DNA of 64,000 nt from DASVBE01 sp963770375 (lineage in GTDB: Bacteria > Actinomycetota > Actinomycetes > Streptosporangiales > Streptosporangiaceae), in contig CAVYPM010000008.1 in the NCBI GenBank assembly GCA_963770375.1, positions 124,001 through 188,000 of the forward strand. The letters are read 5' to 3'. A program made the position numbers and the translations under genes. The notes beneath the pieces were generated by a model that saw nothing but the letters and a program-made list of their open reading frames with translations, did no database searches and was not told the DNA's origin. This document shows, one piece after another, positions 18,199 through 26,623 of this stretch (its first letter is position 1; every line of letters starts with the position of its first letter).

Positions 18199-21100
18199 GT
18201 GGAAGCTGGGAAGCCCGGGTCCGGGGGTTCGGCACCGCCGCTCGTCGTGGGTTACGAGGGGATCGAGCGTGTCCTGACCCCCGGTCCGGCATACCGGATC
18301 GGGCGGGACCCCAAGGGTGACATCCCGATCACCGACGACCGGGTGTCCTGGCGCCATGCGGAACTACGGGTCGAAGGCAGCCGCTGGGTCCTGGCCGACG
18401 TCGGCAGCACCAACGGCACCTACGTGGCCGACCAGCGGATGGACCGCGTCGAGATCATCGGGATCTTCCTGGCCCGGCTCGGCGACCCCTCCGACGGGAC
18501 GCTGCTGACCTGCGTCGTCACCGGCCAGGAACCGGGCGCCGCGCCGGGCGGCCGGCCCGCCACTCAGGTGGCCGACCTGGGCGGCAGTGCACTCGGCCGC
18601 AACCTGGGCCCGGCCACAGTCGGCCCCGGCGGCATCCCGTCCGGGCCCGACACCGTTGGGCCGGACGGCGTCCCGGCCACCCGCGGCCCCGCTGCCGCGC
18701 CGGCCAGCCCCACGGCCGCCCCGGGCAGCCCAGCCGCGGACCCGGGCGGCACGGCGGTCGTTCAGCCGGTCCCCGCGCCGTCGGCCGGTCCCGGTGCGGA
18801 GCCTCCCACCGGCTGGCCGCCTATCGTCCCGCCGGAGCCGTCCGCCGAGCCGCCGTCACCGGCCCGGCCGGCCAGGGACGCCACGATGGCGGCCGGGCCG
18901 ACCCCGGAGCCGCCTGCGTCCCCGCCGCCCGCCCGGCCAGCCAGGGAGGCGACCATGGCCGCGGGCTGGGCCGCGCCGGAGCCGTCCGCGCCCTCCCCGG
19001 TCCCGCCCCCGCCTGCCGCCACGCCTGGCCCACCGCCGGCCGCTGGACTCCTCCCGCCTGGCCCGGCACAGCCGGCTGCGCCCGCGCCTGGCGCCGTCTC
19101 GCCGGAGGCTGCGCAGCCTGATCCGCAGGTCCTCCCGCCCGGTGCGGCCACCATGGGCCCGGCGGCCATCCCGGCCGCGCCGCTCACCCTCGGGCCGGCC
19201 CCGGCCCCGCCGCCGCCGACGCCGGGCGGGACGCCCGAGCCGGCCGTCCCGGAGATCGTGCGGATCGGGCGGGCGCCGGAGAGCGACATCGTGATCCCGG
19301 ACACCAGCGCCTCGCGGAACCACGCCGAGCTGCACCGCGACGGGGCCGACCTGCGGATCGTGGACCTGGGCAGCTCCAACGGCACGTACGTGAACGGGCA
19401 GCGGGTCAAGGAAACACGGCTGGCCGAGGGCGACATCGTCGGCATCGGCTCGAGCGTGTTCCGGCTGGCCGGGCAGCACCTCCTGAAGATCCACGACGCG
19501 GCGGCAGCCATCGAGGCCACGTCGGCCGCCGCCGCAGTTTCCGTACTCCATGAAGATGGCGCGCCACTCGCACCATCGCCTGCCGAGCCAGCCGGGCCCG
19601 CCCCCGCGCCGCCTGCGGCAGCACCGGCCCCGCCCGTGCCCCCGCTGCCCGGCGCACCCGGCCCGGCTGCAGCCGGCGTGCCCGCGGCGGCGCCGGCGGG
19701 CGCGGGACAGCCGGGCCCGTGGGCCGTCCCGCCGAAGGCCAACGCCGACGGCACGCTGGAGATCGGCTACGCGATCCGCTGGCTGGTGCCCAAGGGCGAG
19801 CGGTTCGCGAACTTCGGCATCCTCAACGACAACGACAGCCAGCTGGAGTACTACCGCAAGTTCGGGCACATCTACGCGGTCGGCGTGCCCACCAAGAAGT
19901 GGCGTCTGGTGGTGGTCTCCGACCCGGATCTGCTCGACGAGGTGGCCGGCCACGAGGAGCAGTTCGGCAAGCGGGCCGAGGAGATCAACTTCTTCGCCCA
20001 GCTGAGCAACTCCCGCGGCGGCGGTATCTCGGTGATCGGCGACAGCGCGCGCACCGAGATGATCCGCCGGGTCATGCTGCCCTGGTACTCGCCCCAGCAC
20101 CAGCGCACCCAGCTGGAGCTGATGAAGGAGCAGGCCCGCCGCCTGGTCGCGAACTGGGCCGCGCTGCCCGACGAGCAGCCGGTGGACGCCCGGGTCTGGA
20201 TGGAGCGTTACGCGCTCGAGGTGTCCGGCCGCGGCGCCTGCAACTACAACTTCGGCCTGCTCGACGGCAACCCCAGCCCGCCCCCGTTCGCCGAGGCGGT
20301 GCTGGAGAGCACCAAGGAGAGCATCCGCCGGGTCGCCGACCCGTTCCCGGACAGCAGGCTGGCCGGCCGGGCCAACCGCGCCCGGCGCGACCGCTACCGG
20401 CAGTACAACGCCGAGCTGGTGCGGACGGCCGACGCGCTGGTCCGGGCGCGCAAGTACACCGCCCCGCTGGGCCCGCAGAACGACCTGCTCAGCCGCCTGG
20501 TGAGCACGCCGGACCCGGAGACCGGCGAGTACCTCGACCGGGAGACGGTCCGCGACCAGGTGCTCATGCACCTGTCGAACGGCTTCAACGGGCCGTCGAT
20601 CACCGGGGCCTGGCTGGCGTCTGTCCTGGCCAGCTACCCCGAGGTCGAGGAGAAGATGCTGGCCGAGATCGACGGGATCACCGGCGGCGACCCGGACTAC
20701 GACCTGAAGTACGACGACCTGCTGTCGCTGACGTACATCACCCAGGTGATCAAGGAGACCCTGCGCGTCTACCCGCCGCAGCCGGTCACGATCCGGCGCA
20801 GCCTTAAGGACGGGATGCTCGGGCGCTACCGGGTCCGCAAGGGCGACATCATCCTGGTCGGCTCGCTCGCCGCGCAGCGTGATCCGCGCTACTGGGGGCC
20901 CGAGCCGGACGCGTTCGACCCGTCGCGGTTCGAAGCGGACAGGGTTGTGGACCGGCCGAGGCACGCGTTCATCCCGTTCTCGGTCGGGCGGCGGCAGTGC
21001 ATGGCGCAGGAAGTGTCGTTCATGATGCTCCGCGTCGTGCTGTTCGAGATCTTCAAGCACTACCGGCTGCGGCCCGCGCCGGGCACCGCGGTCGTGAAGA

Positions 21101-21519
21101 ACACCCTGGTGACCACCAAGCCCGCCGCGGTCCCGGTGGTCCGCATCCCGCGGGAGCGAGCGGCCTGGGCGGACGGGGCCGCGGCCGCTGGTGCCCCGGC
21201 GGCCGCTCCAGCGCCGTCGGCCGCGGGTGCGCCTGCGCCGGCCATGCCGTCCGGCGCCGCGCCGCGCCGTCCTTGGCTGCGGCTGCGGCCGCTGCTGCGC
21301 CGGCCGCTGCGCCCGCGGCGCGTCCCTTGCCGGGCAACGGCGGGCGGCCGTCCTCCGGCGGACGGGACTGGGGCGAGCCCGCCGAGATCCCGGCCACGAG
21401 CGCGTACCGCCATCTGGTCATCGCCTACGGCAGCAACTTCGGTGCGAACAAGGAACTCGCCGAGCAGTTCGCGCAGCGCAGCCGCTTCTACGGCTACACC
21501 AGCGAAGTGGTCACGCTGA
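18199..21519 (+). CDS. FHA-FHA-cytochrome P450 (CYP102-like heme domain), reductase in the next frame
   Basis: 1106 codons in this frame. Two FHA phosphothreonine-binding domains (about 15-105 with RIGRDP, S50, H53, STNGTY at 70-75; about 340-430 with RIGRAPESD and SSNGTYVNG) are separated and followed by Pro/Ala linkers. A CYP102-like P450 spans about 520-980: ExxR as KETLR (852-856) and heme ligand C934 in FSVGRRQCMAQE. The I-helix is SNGFNGPSITG (793-803), lacking the usual acid-threonine pair. After about residue 1018 the frame becomes non-conserved, while the matching reductase continues in the -1 frame, so one base is missing, read by -1 frameshifting, or lost by mutation. Start GTG at 18199, possibly leaderless. 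The 17809 extension upstream is not credible. Confidence 0.85.
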   Translation: MEAGKPGSGGSAPPLVVGYEGIERVLTPGPAYRIGRDPKGDIPITDDRVSWRHAELRVEGSRWVLADVGSTNGTYVADQRMDRVEIIGIFLARLGDPSDGTLLTCVVTGQEPGAAPGGRPATQVADLGGSALGRNLGPATVGPGGIPSGPDTVGPDGVPATRGPAAAPASPTAAPGSPAADPGGTAVVQPVPAPSAGPGAEPPTGWPPIVPPEPSAEPPSPARPARDATMAAGPTPEPPASPPPARPAREATMAAGWAAPEPSAPSPVPPPPAATPGPPPAAGLLPPGPAQPAAPAPGAVSPEAAQPDPQVLPPGAATMGPAAIPAAPLTLGPAPAPPPPTPGGTPEPAVPEIVRIGRAPESDIVIPDTSASRNHAELHRDGADLRIVDLGSSNGTYVNGQRVKETRLAEGDIVGIGSSVFRLAGQHLLKIHDAAAAIEATSAAAAVSVLHEDGAPLAPSPAEPAGPAPAPPAAAPAPPVPPLPGAPGPAAAGVPAAAPAGAGQPGPWAVPPKANADGTLEIGYAIRWLVPKGERFANFGILNDNDSQLEYYRKFGHIYAVGVPTKKWRLVVVSDPDLLDEVAGHEEQFGKRAEEINFFAQLSNSRGGGISVIGDSARTEMIRRVMLPWYSPQHQRTQLELMKEQARRLVANWAALPDEQPVDARVWMERYALEVSGRGACNYNFGLLDGNPSPPPFAEAVLESTKESIRRVADPFPDSRLAGRANRARRDRYRQYNAELVRTADALVRARKYTAPLGPQNDLLSRLVSTPDPETGEYLDRETVRDQVLMHLSNGFNGPSITGAWLASVLASYPEVEEKMLAEIDGITGGDPDYDLKYDDLLSLTYITQVIKETLRVYPPQPVTIRRSLKDGMLGRYRVRKGDIILVGSLAAQRDPRYWGPEPDAFDPSRFEADRVVDRPRHAFIPFSVGRRQCMAQEVSFMMLRVVLFEIFKHYRLRPAPGTAVVKNTLVTTKPAAVPVVRIPRERAAWADGAAAAGAPAAAPAPSAAGAPAPAMPSGAAPRRPWLRLRPLLRRPLRPRRVPCRATAGGRPPADGTGASPPRSRPRARTAIWSSPTAATSVRTRNSPSSSRSAAASTATPAKWSR

Positions 21520-23429
21520 ACGAGCTGGCCGCCGCGCCGCCGCGCACCGAGCCGTGGCTGCTGGCCGTCTTGACCTCCACCTACACCTCGAACCCGCCGT
21601 CGAACGCGGCCGCGTTCAAGGAGCTGCTGGAGCGGTCCTTCCCGGGCGCGCCGATGTGGCAGCAATGCCGTTACCTGGTCTGGGGTCTGGGGAACAGCCA
21701 GTGGAACGCGTTCCTCGCCTTCCCCCGCTGGGTGCACGCGCGGCTCGCCGAACTGGGGGCCACGCCGGTCGCTGACTTCGGTTACGGCGACGTCGGCTCG
21801 CCGGCCTGGGAGCGGCTGCACGCCGAGTGGAACAACGGGGTGTGGCCGGTCCTGCTCGGGCTGTCCGGCGCCCGGCGGACCGACTCCGCGGCGGCACGGA
21901 TCGCCGCGGAGCAGGCCGCAGTGAGCGCGCTGGTGGGCGGCGACTCGGGCGTCGCGATGCAGCGGTCGCTGATCGGCAGCATCCCGGCCGAGCTGCGTAA
22001 CCGGTCGGCTGGCGGATCCTCGTTCATCAGCCGCACGCCGTCCGGGTTGCGGAGCCTGGCGGCGCCGGCCGTCCGGGCGGCTGAGACAGCCCCACCCGCC
22101 CCAGCGGTCCCACCGGCCCCGGCGGGCCAGCCGGTCCAGGCGGGTCAGCCTGCACCCGCGCGTCAGCCTGCGGGTCAGGCGGCTCAGCCGGGCAGCATGC
22201 TGGTCCCGGTCACGCTCACCAACGCGGTGGACCTCGAGACCGCCGAGGCCCGCGTGCTGGCCGTCCGCGAGCTGCAGGCCGCCGGGTCGCCGAAGCAGAC
22301 CCGGCACCTGGAGCTCAGCCTCCCGGCCGGCTTCACCTACCTGGCCGGCGGGCACGTCGGGATCTGCCCGAAGAACGACCCGCAGCAGGTCGAGAGGCTC
22401 GCCGCGCGGCTCGGCGCCCCGCTGGACGGCATCTTCATGGTCCCCGAGGAGATCGACGCCCGGGCCGTGCCCAGGGGTGTGGTCCTGCAGGTCCGCAACG
22501 TGCTGACCAGCCTGGTCGACATCGCCGGGCGGCCCAGCGCGGCCCTGCTCGACCTGCTGCTGGAGAAGGTCACCGACCCGTCGGAGTGGACCCGGCTGGC
22601 CGAGTTCAGGGACGTGCTGCAGTGGCCGGACGGACCGCGCTCGGAGCTGCACGACATGATCGACGCGGGCCGCTACGACGCGCTCCAGCTGCTCGCCGAG
22701 TTCCCGTCCTGCTCGCTGAACATCTTCGACTTCCTGCGGGTGGCCCAGCCGCTCCGGCCGCGCTACTACTCGGCCAGCTCGTGCCCGCAGGTCCACGGCG
22801 GCCAGGTCGTGCACCTGACCGTGGGCCACGAGTCCGTGCCGGTTCCCGGCCGGCCGGACCGCGATTTCCGCGGGATGAGCTCGCACTACATGCGCACGCT
22901 CCGCGAGGGCGACGCGGTGAACGTGTTCTTCGACGACGCGGCCGGGTTCCGCCTCCAGGACGACCCGGCGAAGCCGATGATCTTCGTTTCCGCGGGCACC
23001 GGTTTCGCGCCGATGCGTGCTTTCCTGTGGCAGCGGCAGGCGCTGCGGGACAGCGGTGCCGCGCTGGGCGAGGCGGTCCTGTTCAACGGCATCCGCGAGC
23101 GGGGCGTGGACGACATCTACCGGGACGAGATCGACCAGTTCGCGGCCGACGGGCTGCTCGATGAGGTGCACCTGGTGGCTTCCCGCGAGCAGCCGGGGAC
23201 CCGCGAGCACGTCCAGGACCGCATCCGCGCGCAGGGCGTGCTGATGAACGGGCTGCTGGCGGAGGGTGGATACGTCTACGTCTGCGGCTCGCAGCCAATG
23301 CGCGACGGGGTCCGTGCGGCGTTCGCCGACGTGCTGACCGAGCACCGGCCGATGCCGCGCCCGGACGCCGTGGCCTACCTCGACGCCCTGGAGGCGGACG
23401 GGCACTACCGGCCTGACCTGTGGGGTTGA
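21267..23429 (+). CDS. P450 reductase half: flavodoxin-FAD-NADPH domains, -1 frame continuation
   Basis: This frame encodes the diflavin reductase of a self-sufficient P450. The FMN domain has IAYGSNFGANKELAEQFAQ and VWGLGNSQWNAF; the FAD domain has PRYYSASSCPQ; the NADPH domain has SAGTGFAPMRAFLWQRQ and GYVYVCGSQPMRDG; the C-terminus HYRPDLWG keeps the terminal aromatic. After the Ala/Pro linker no ATG or GTG exists in this frame before the FMN domain; the only late start is a TTG at 21273, and earlier GTGs lie inside the heme-domain coding region. This supports an original single fusion of about 1743 residues with the preceding frame rather than two genes. Electron flow would be NADPH to FAD to FMN to heme. 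Confidence 0.85.
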   Translation, partial: PSLAAAAAAAAPAAAPAARPLPGNGGRPSSGGRDWGEPAEIPATSAYRHLVIAYGSNFGANKELAEQFAQRSRFYGYTSEVVTLNELAAAPPRTEPWLLAVLTSTYTSNPPSNAAAFKELLERSFPGAPMWQQCRYLVWGLGNSQWNAFLAFPRWVHARLAELGATPVADFGYGDVGSPAWERLHAEWNNGVWPVLLGLSGARRTDSAAARIAAEQAAVSALVGGDSGVAMQRSLIGSIPAELRNRSAGGSSFISRTPSGLRSLAAPAVRAAETAPPAPAVPPAPAGQPVQAGQPAPARQPAGQAAQPGSMLVPVTLTNAVDLETAEARVLAVRELQAAGSPKQTRHLELSLPAGFTYLAGGHVGICPKNDPQQVERLAARLGAPLDGIFMVPEEIDARAVPRGVVLQVRNVLTSLVDIAGRPSAALLDLLLEKVTDPSEWTRLAEFRDVLQWPDGPRSELHDMIDAGRYDALQLLAEFPSCSLNIFDFLRVAQPLRPRYYSASSCPQVHGGQVVHLTVGHESVPVPGRPDRDFRGMSSHYMRTLREGDAVNVFFDDAAGFRLQDDPAKPMIFVSAGTGFAPMRAFLWQRQALRDSGAALGEAVLFNGIRERGVDDIYRDEIDQFAADGLLDEVHLVASREQPGTREHVQDRIRAQGVLMNGLLAEGGYVYVCGSQPMRDGVRAAFADVLTEHRPMPRPDAVAYLDALEADGHYRPDLWG

Positions 23430-23532
23430 GCCCGGGCCTTCAGGGGCTCAGCCCAGCGCGGCTGGGCTAGAGTCCGACGAGATCAACCGCGCCGCTGGCC
23501 GCGCGCGCCTTGCACGTGACCTGGAGCTTTAC

Positions 23533-23703
23533 ATGGATGCTCTTGCTCTCATCCTGACCCTTGCGGCCCTGGTGATGTTCGCGCTCGCGGCGAGCGGCCG
23601 GGAGCTCCGCCGGTTCAACGAGATCGCTCTTGGGCTGGTGTTCCTCACCGCCGCACTGATCTGCCAGTTCACCGGGATAACGAACACGCACATCGGCCGC
23701 TGA
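23533..23703 (+). CDS. Small two-helix membrane protein, 56 residues
   Basis: The frame starts MDALALILTLAALVMFALAA, has a charged turn GRELRRFNE, a second hydrophobic helix LGLVFLTAALICQF, and ends THIGR. No family is recognised. GGAG lies seven bases before the ATG, spacing is good and codon use is GC-rich at third positions, so I believe it is real. It lies 103 bp after the P450-reductase stop on the same strand and might be a small membrane partner for it; that is speculation from position only. Confidence 0.65.
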   Translation: MDALALILTLAALVMFALAASGRELRRFNEIALGLVFLTAALICQFTGITNTHIGR

Positions 23704-23736
23704 CGTCGCCCGGCGGCCGCGTGCCGCGGAACCTGG

Positions 23737-24441
23737 CTAACCGGCCTCGGGTGGCTGGGGCGCGGGCTCCCACGGTGGCCGGCCGGCCACCGGCGGCGGC
23801 GTGACGCTGAGCCCGCCCGGCGACGGCGCGTACGTCCCGGCCGGCCCGGCCGGCGGGGAATGGTGCCGCGCCACGTACCCCGGCCCCGGTCCGGCGGCAC
23901 CGCCCGGGCGGGCCGTGCCCGGGTCCAGCACCGATGTGGGCGGCGGGGCCGGCGGGAACGGCGGCCCGTACCCCGGGCTCGCCGCCTGGCCCGGAGCCAC
24001 GGGCGCCGCTGGCAGCGCCGACGGGAACATGGGCCCGGCCGGGACTGCGGGTGGCGGCGGGACCGCGGCGGCCGGCGGCATCGCGTGCCGCGCCCCCGGT
24101 GGCAGGTCCCGGGACAGCGGCATCCCGTGGGCCTGCGTCGCGCCCCGGGCCGGCAGCCCGTTCTGGGCCGGCAGCCCACCCTGAGGCGGGGAGCCGCTCC
24201 GGAACGGAGGCGCGGTCCGCGTCTGGCGGGGCCGCGCGGTGGCGGGCCGGGCGGCCTTGGGCCGGGCCGGCGTGCGCTCGCGTTCTGCCCCCGGTGGCGC
24301 CTGGGAGACCGCGACCAGGATCACCACGAGCAGCGCGGCCAGGAATATCACGAACCACATCACCATCGATGTGCTCACGGCGTCACCCAGGGCCTTCTGT
24401 GACACTTCTGCTTCAGATGAGATCAGCAATGATGGCCGCAT
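23737..24441 (-). CDS. Single-span membrane protein with Pro-rich tail
   Basis: A 234-residue protein with one transmembrane helix (MVMWFVIFLAALLVVILVAV, about residues 26-45), then a basic segment (PARPKAARPATARPRQTR) and roughly 150 residues rich in Pro, Ala and Gly, ending PPWEPAPQPPEAG. No enzyme motif is visible. Such proteins often sit at the cell envelope, the disordered tail being cytosolic or in the wall. The start is uncertain: ATG at 24441 or in-frame GTGs about 13 and 20 codons downstream, which would leave a short cytosolic N-terminus. It converges with the small two-helix gene. Confidence 0.6.
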   Translation of the reverse strand: MRPSLLISSEAEVSQKALGDAVSTSMVMWFVIFLAALLVVILVAVSQAPPGAERERTPARPKAARPATARPRQTRTAPPFRSGSPPQGGLPAQNGLPARGATQAHGMPLSRDLPPGARHAMPPAAAVPPPPAVPAGPMFPSALPAAPVAPGQAASPGYGPPFPPAPPPTSVLDPGTARPGGAAGPGPGYVARHHSPPAGPAGTYAPSPGGLSVTPPPVAGRPPWEPAPQPPEAG

Positions 24442-24639
24442 CCGCGCAGCTAGGTAAGTGATATCACCCAGATTGCCGGGCTGTTTCCTAGTTCAGGCAT
24501 CGGTTAGGCATCAGACAGCCACATCGCGGGCCCGGAAACCGGCCGGACGGCGGCTTCGGGCCGGAACCTGCGGCGCCCAGCGGAAGAATCTCAGGCCGGC
24601 GAGCAGCCCGGCAGACCGCCCAGCCGCGGCCAGCACCAC
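24442..24639. other. Intergenic, nothing recognised
   Basis: About 200 bp between the divergent membrane-protein gene and the pseudogene. It is the likely promoter region for the former; an AT-richer patch TGATATCACTTACCT (reverse strand) lies next to its start. Confidence 0.4.
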
Positions 24640-25295
24640 CAGGTCGTGGCCGGGGACCGCGAGCTCGGCCGCCCGGCCGGGCTGCGGATCACCGCCGCCG
24701 GGACGCCCGCGTCGCATTCCAGGTCGGTCTGGCTGGACGGTGGCCCGGCCGGGGCCACGGTCACCGTCCCCGCGGCCCGGGGCCTGGCTACCTGCGCTAC
24801 CTGCTCCAGTGCCCGGGCACCGACGTGCCCGCGGCGGACCTGGCCGCGGCGGCACCGCCGTCCCGGCGCCGGGCGGCCGGCCGGGCGGGCCAGGGAACAC
24901 GGCCTGGCGGTGGCCAGGTCCAGCCCGGGTGAGCTGGCCGACGCCCAGGCGCTGGCGGCCTACCGGGCGCGGCTGTCCGAGCTGGACGCCGAGCTGGCCG
25001 AGGCCGAGTCCTGGGCCGACGAGGGGCGGCTGACCCGGCTGCGGCTGGAGCGCGGCGCCCTGCTCGACGAGGTCGCCGCGGCGACCGGGCTCGGCGGCCG
25101 GCCCCGCCGGTTCAGCTCGGACGGCGAACGGGCCCGGGTCTCGGTCCGCAAGGCGATCGCCACGGCGCTGCACCGGATCGAGGCGGCTGACCCGGCGCTG
25201 GCCCGGCTGCTGCACGGCACCGTGCGCACCGGCGCGGTCTGCCGTTACGACCCCGATCCTAGGCCGCCCGGTCAGCTGGCTGCTCAGCCCCGCAG
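24640..25295 (+). pseudogene. Remnant of an AAA/LuxR-type regulator C-terminal region, frameshifted
   Basis: The frame from about 24950 reads DAQALAAYRARLSELDAEL, RLERGALLDEVAAATGLGG, ERARVSVRKAIATALHRIE, ARLLHGTVRTGAVCRYDPDP. This matches the conserved coiled-coil/winged-helix tail of large actinobacterial ATPase regulators, with its terminal VRTGxxCxYxPDP. Upstream, pieces lie in alternating frames (LDGGPAGATVTVPAARGL, then YLRYLLQCPGTDVPAADLA in another frame), so at least two indels have occurred, and the N-terminal ATPase is absent. It is a dead fragment about 200 codons long. Confidence 0.7.
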
Positions 25296-25484
25296 CCGGG
25301 GACGGCGGCGAAGCCGGATCCGCAACGGGGTAGGCGATCCCGGCGGGAAGCCAAGGACACGCTGCTGGCCGCCCGGCGCCAGCGGGAACCCGGCCGCGCG
25401 CGACGGCTCGTAGTCGATCCAGGCCCGGGCCGCTGGCCCCCAGATCCCCAGGGTCTGGCGGTGCATTTCCTGTTCCCTGAACAT
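25284..25484 (-). CDS. Hypothetical 66-residue basic protein
   Basis: The ATG at 25484 is preceded by AGGAGG at five-base spacing, the best ribosome site in the neighbourhood. The protein begins MFREQEMHRQTLGIWGP, has ARAWIDYEPSRAAGFPL, and ends in an arginine-rich stretch. No family is recognised. It overlaps the tail of the pseudogene on the other strand. The strong ribosome site argues for translation; absence of a known relative leaves doubt. Confidence 0.45.
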   Translation of the reverse strand: MFREQEMHRQTLGIWGPAARAWIDYEPSRAAGFPLAPGGQQRVLGFPPGSPTPLRIRLRRRPRLRG

Positions 25485-25490
25485 GGCCAC

Positions 25491-25822
25491 CTCCTGGTGG
25501 CAGCGGCCGCACTAGGCCGGGAGCCGGCCCCTGGAACGGACCGCCGTTCCCGATCCAAGCCTGGCACCGCGCAGTCCCGAGGACAATGGCCAGCCAGCCA
25601 TTTCGGCCGGCGGAGCCGGCAGTAAGCTCGCGGAGGGCCGCGGCGCTGTTTTCCTGACGAGCGATGAGGCGCGACGAAGGAGCGCCGAGGGAGCGAGGAG
25701 GGAAGGCAGCGCCTCTCAAGCGGCCCGCAGCGAGCGGCTAGCACAGAAGCGGTGGCGGGCCGGCGGGACGCACGGAATACTCGCTTGCGTCCGTTATCGG
25801 CCGATCTAGGGATTTCAGGAAA
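25491..25822. other. Intergenic with GAGCGA-rich patch
   Basis: 330 bp without a gene. Around 25658-25705 the sequence is built from variants of GAGCGA/GACGA/GAGGCGC, a purine-rich degenerate repeat of a kind common between actinobacterial genes. The rest is the upstream region of the WXG100-like gene. Confidence 0.45.
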
Positions 25823-26140
25823 ATGGCTCCTGATCTTGAGGTCAACCTCAGCCTCCTGGAGAGCACCGCCGGGTCGCTGAGCATGCTGATTGAGGAGTTC
25901 ACGAACGCCTCGGACATCGAGTCGTCCTATGAGGCCGCGGTTGGCGAAAAGAACCTGGTGAGCGCGCTGCATTCGTTCACGAGCAACTGGAAAGCGCACC
26001 GCGAGGACATGATCAAATCAATGCAGGACGTGTACAAGATGGCCACTCAGAGCCATCAGGCCTACCTGGACACCGACGACAAGCTGGCCCAGGACATCAG
26101 GGCGGACACGTCGGCGGCGGCGCCGGGCGGCCCCCGGTGA
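25823..26140 (+). CDS. Small helical protein, WXG100/ESAT-6-like
   Basis: A 105-residue protein predicted all-helical: LEVNLSLLESTAGSLSMLIEEF, a central loop, then FTSNWKAHREDMIKSMQDVYKM and a disordered Ala/Gly tail. Length, the central tryptophan in SNW and the hairpin layout resemble WXG100 substrates of type VII secretion, though a strict WxG is missing. The next frame overlaps its stop (GTGA) and begins like the N-terminus of T7SS-associated toxins, which supports the reading. ATG at 25823 with AGGA close by. No ESX machinery is in the window. Confidence 0.6.
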   Translation: MAPDLEVNLSLLESTAGSLSMLIEEFTNASDIESSYEAAVGEKNLVSALHSFTSNWKAHREDMIKSMQDVYKMATQSHQAYLDTDDKLAQDIRADTSAAAPGGPR

Positions 26141-26241
26141 CCCCGCGGCCGCCGGACTTCGAGCCACTGGCCGGGTCCGACCCGGTGCCCGGCGACCCGG
26201 ACCGGGTCGCTGCGCGACGCCAAGGCGGCGGGCGGGCTTGA
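26137..26241 (+). pseudogene. N-terminal fragment of a T7SS-associated protein
   Basis: A GTG overlapping the previous stop opens a 34-codon frame reading VTPRPPDFEPLAGSDPVPG followed by DPDRVA. This matches the DPxPGDPDxV N-terminal motif of large putative type VII-secreted toxins. After DRVAARR the frame runs into a stop, while LRDAKAAGGLDVL continues in another frame into the next gene. It appears to be the beginning of a larger protein whose middle was deleted. Confidence 0.55.
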
Positions 26242-26242
26242 C

Positions 26243-26623
26243 GTGCTGATCAGCGTCGCGGAGAGCCACGGCGTGCCGATCGCGGCCTCCTGCCTGATCA
26301 CCTACCTGGACCAGGACGGGACGAAGGTGCCACTGGACGGCCTGCTCATGGACCTGGCCGCCCGCGGCGGGCAGGTCACCGGGACCGAGATCGCAGGCGC
26401 CCCGGCCATCAGGCGTCAGTACGAGGTCCTTCCGCCGGAAGGCAGCCTCCCCGGCGGCCAAGAGCCGGTCTCGACCAGGGTGACCATGGTCGACTTCTTC
26501 CTGCCGCTGCCGGGCCAGCCGGGATTGCTCGTGCTGTCGTTCTCCACCCCGGTGGAGCCGCTGGCCGAGGCGCTGGTCATGCTGTTCGACGCGATCGCGG
26601 AGTCGCTGCGGTGGACCCGGTGA
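26243..26623 (+). CDS. Hypothetical protein, 126 residues (T7SS-neighbour type)
   Basis: The frame starts at GTG 26243 (LISVAESHGVPIAASCL), continues TYLDQDGTKVPLDGLLMDL and VSTRVTMVDFFLPLPGQPG, and closes LAEALVMLFDAIAESLRW. Beta strands followed by a long C-terminal helix are predicted from the pattern. The same frame extends upstream (LRDAKAAGGLD) without a start, so the true N-terminus may have been lost with the preceding fragment. The next gene overlaps its stop by GTGA. No function can be named; it pairs with the following gene of similar style. Confidence 0.6.
   Translation: MLISVAESHGVPIAASCLITYLDQDGTKVPLDGLLMDLAARGGQVTGTEIAGAPAIRRQYEVLPPEGSLPGGQEPVSTRVTMVDFFLPLPGQPGLLVLSFSTPVEPLAEALVMLFDAIAESLRWTR

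Noticed and set aside
20997..21266. Independent start of the reductase inside the heme-domain coding region
   Set aside because: The frame there is an out-of-phase shadow of the P450; conserved reductase sequence begins only after the linker.
25658..25705. GAGCGA-rich patch as a functional repeat array
   Set aside because: The words vary in spacing and sequence; it looks like ordinary degenerate intergenic sequence of high-GC genomes.
24511..25719. 402-codon reverse frame
   Set aside because: It is the antisense shadow of the regulator remnant, whose conserved motifs are on the plus strand.
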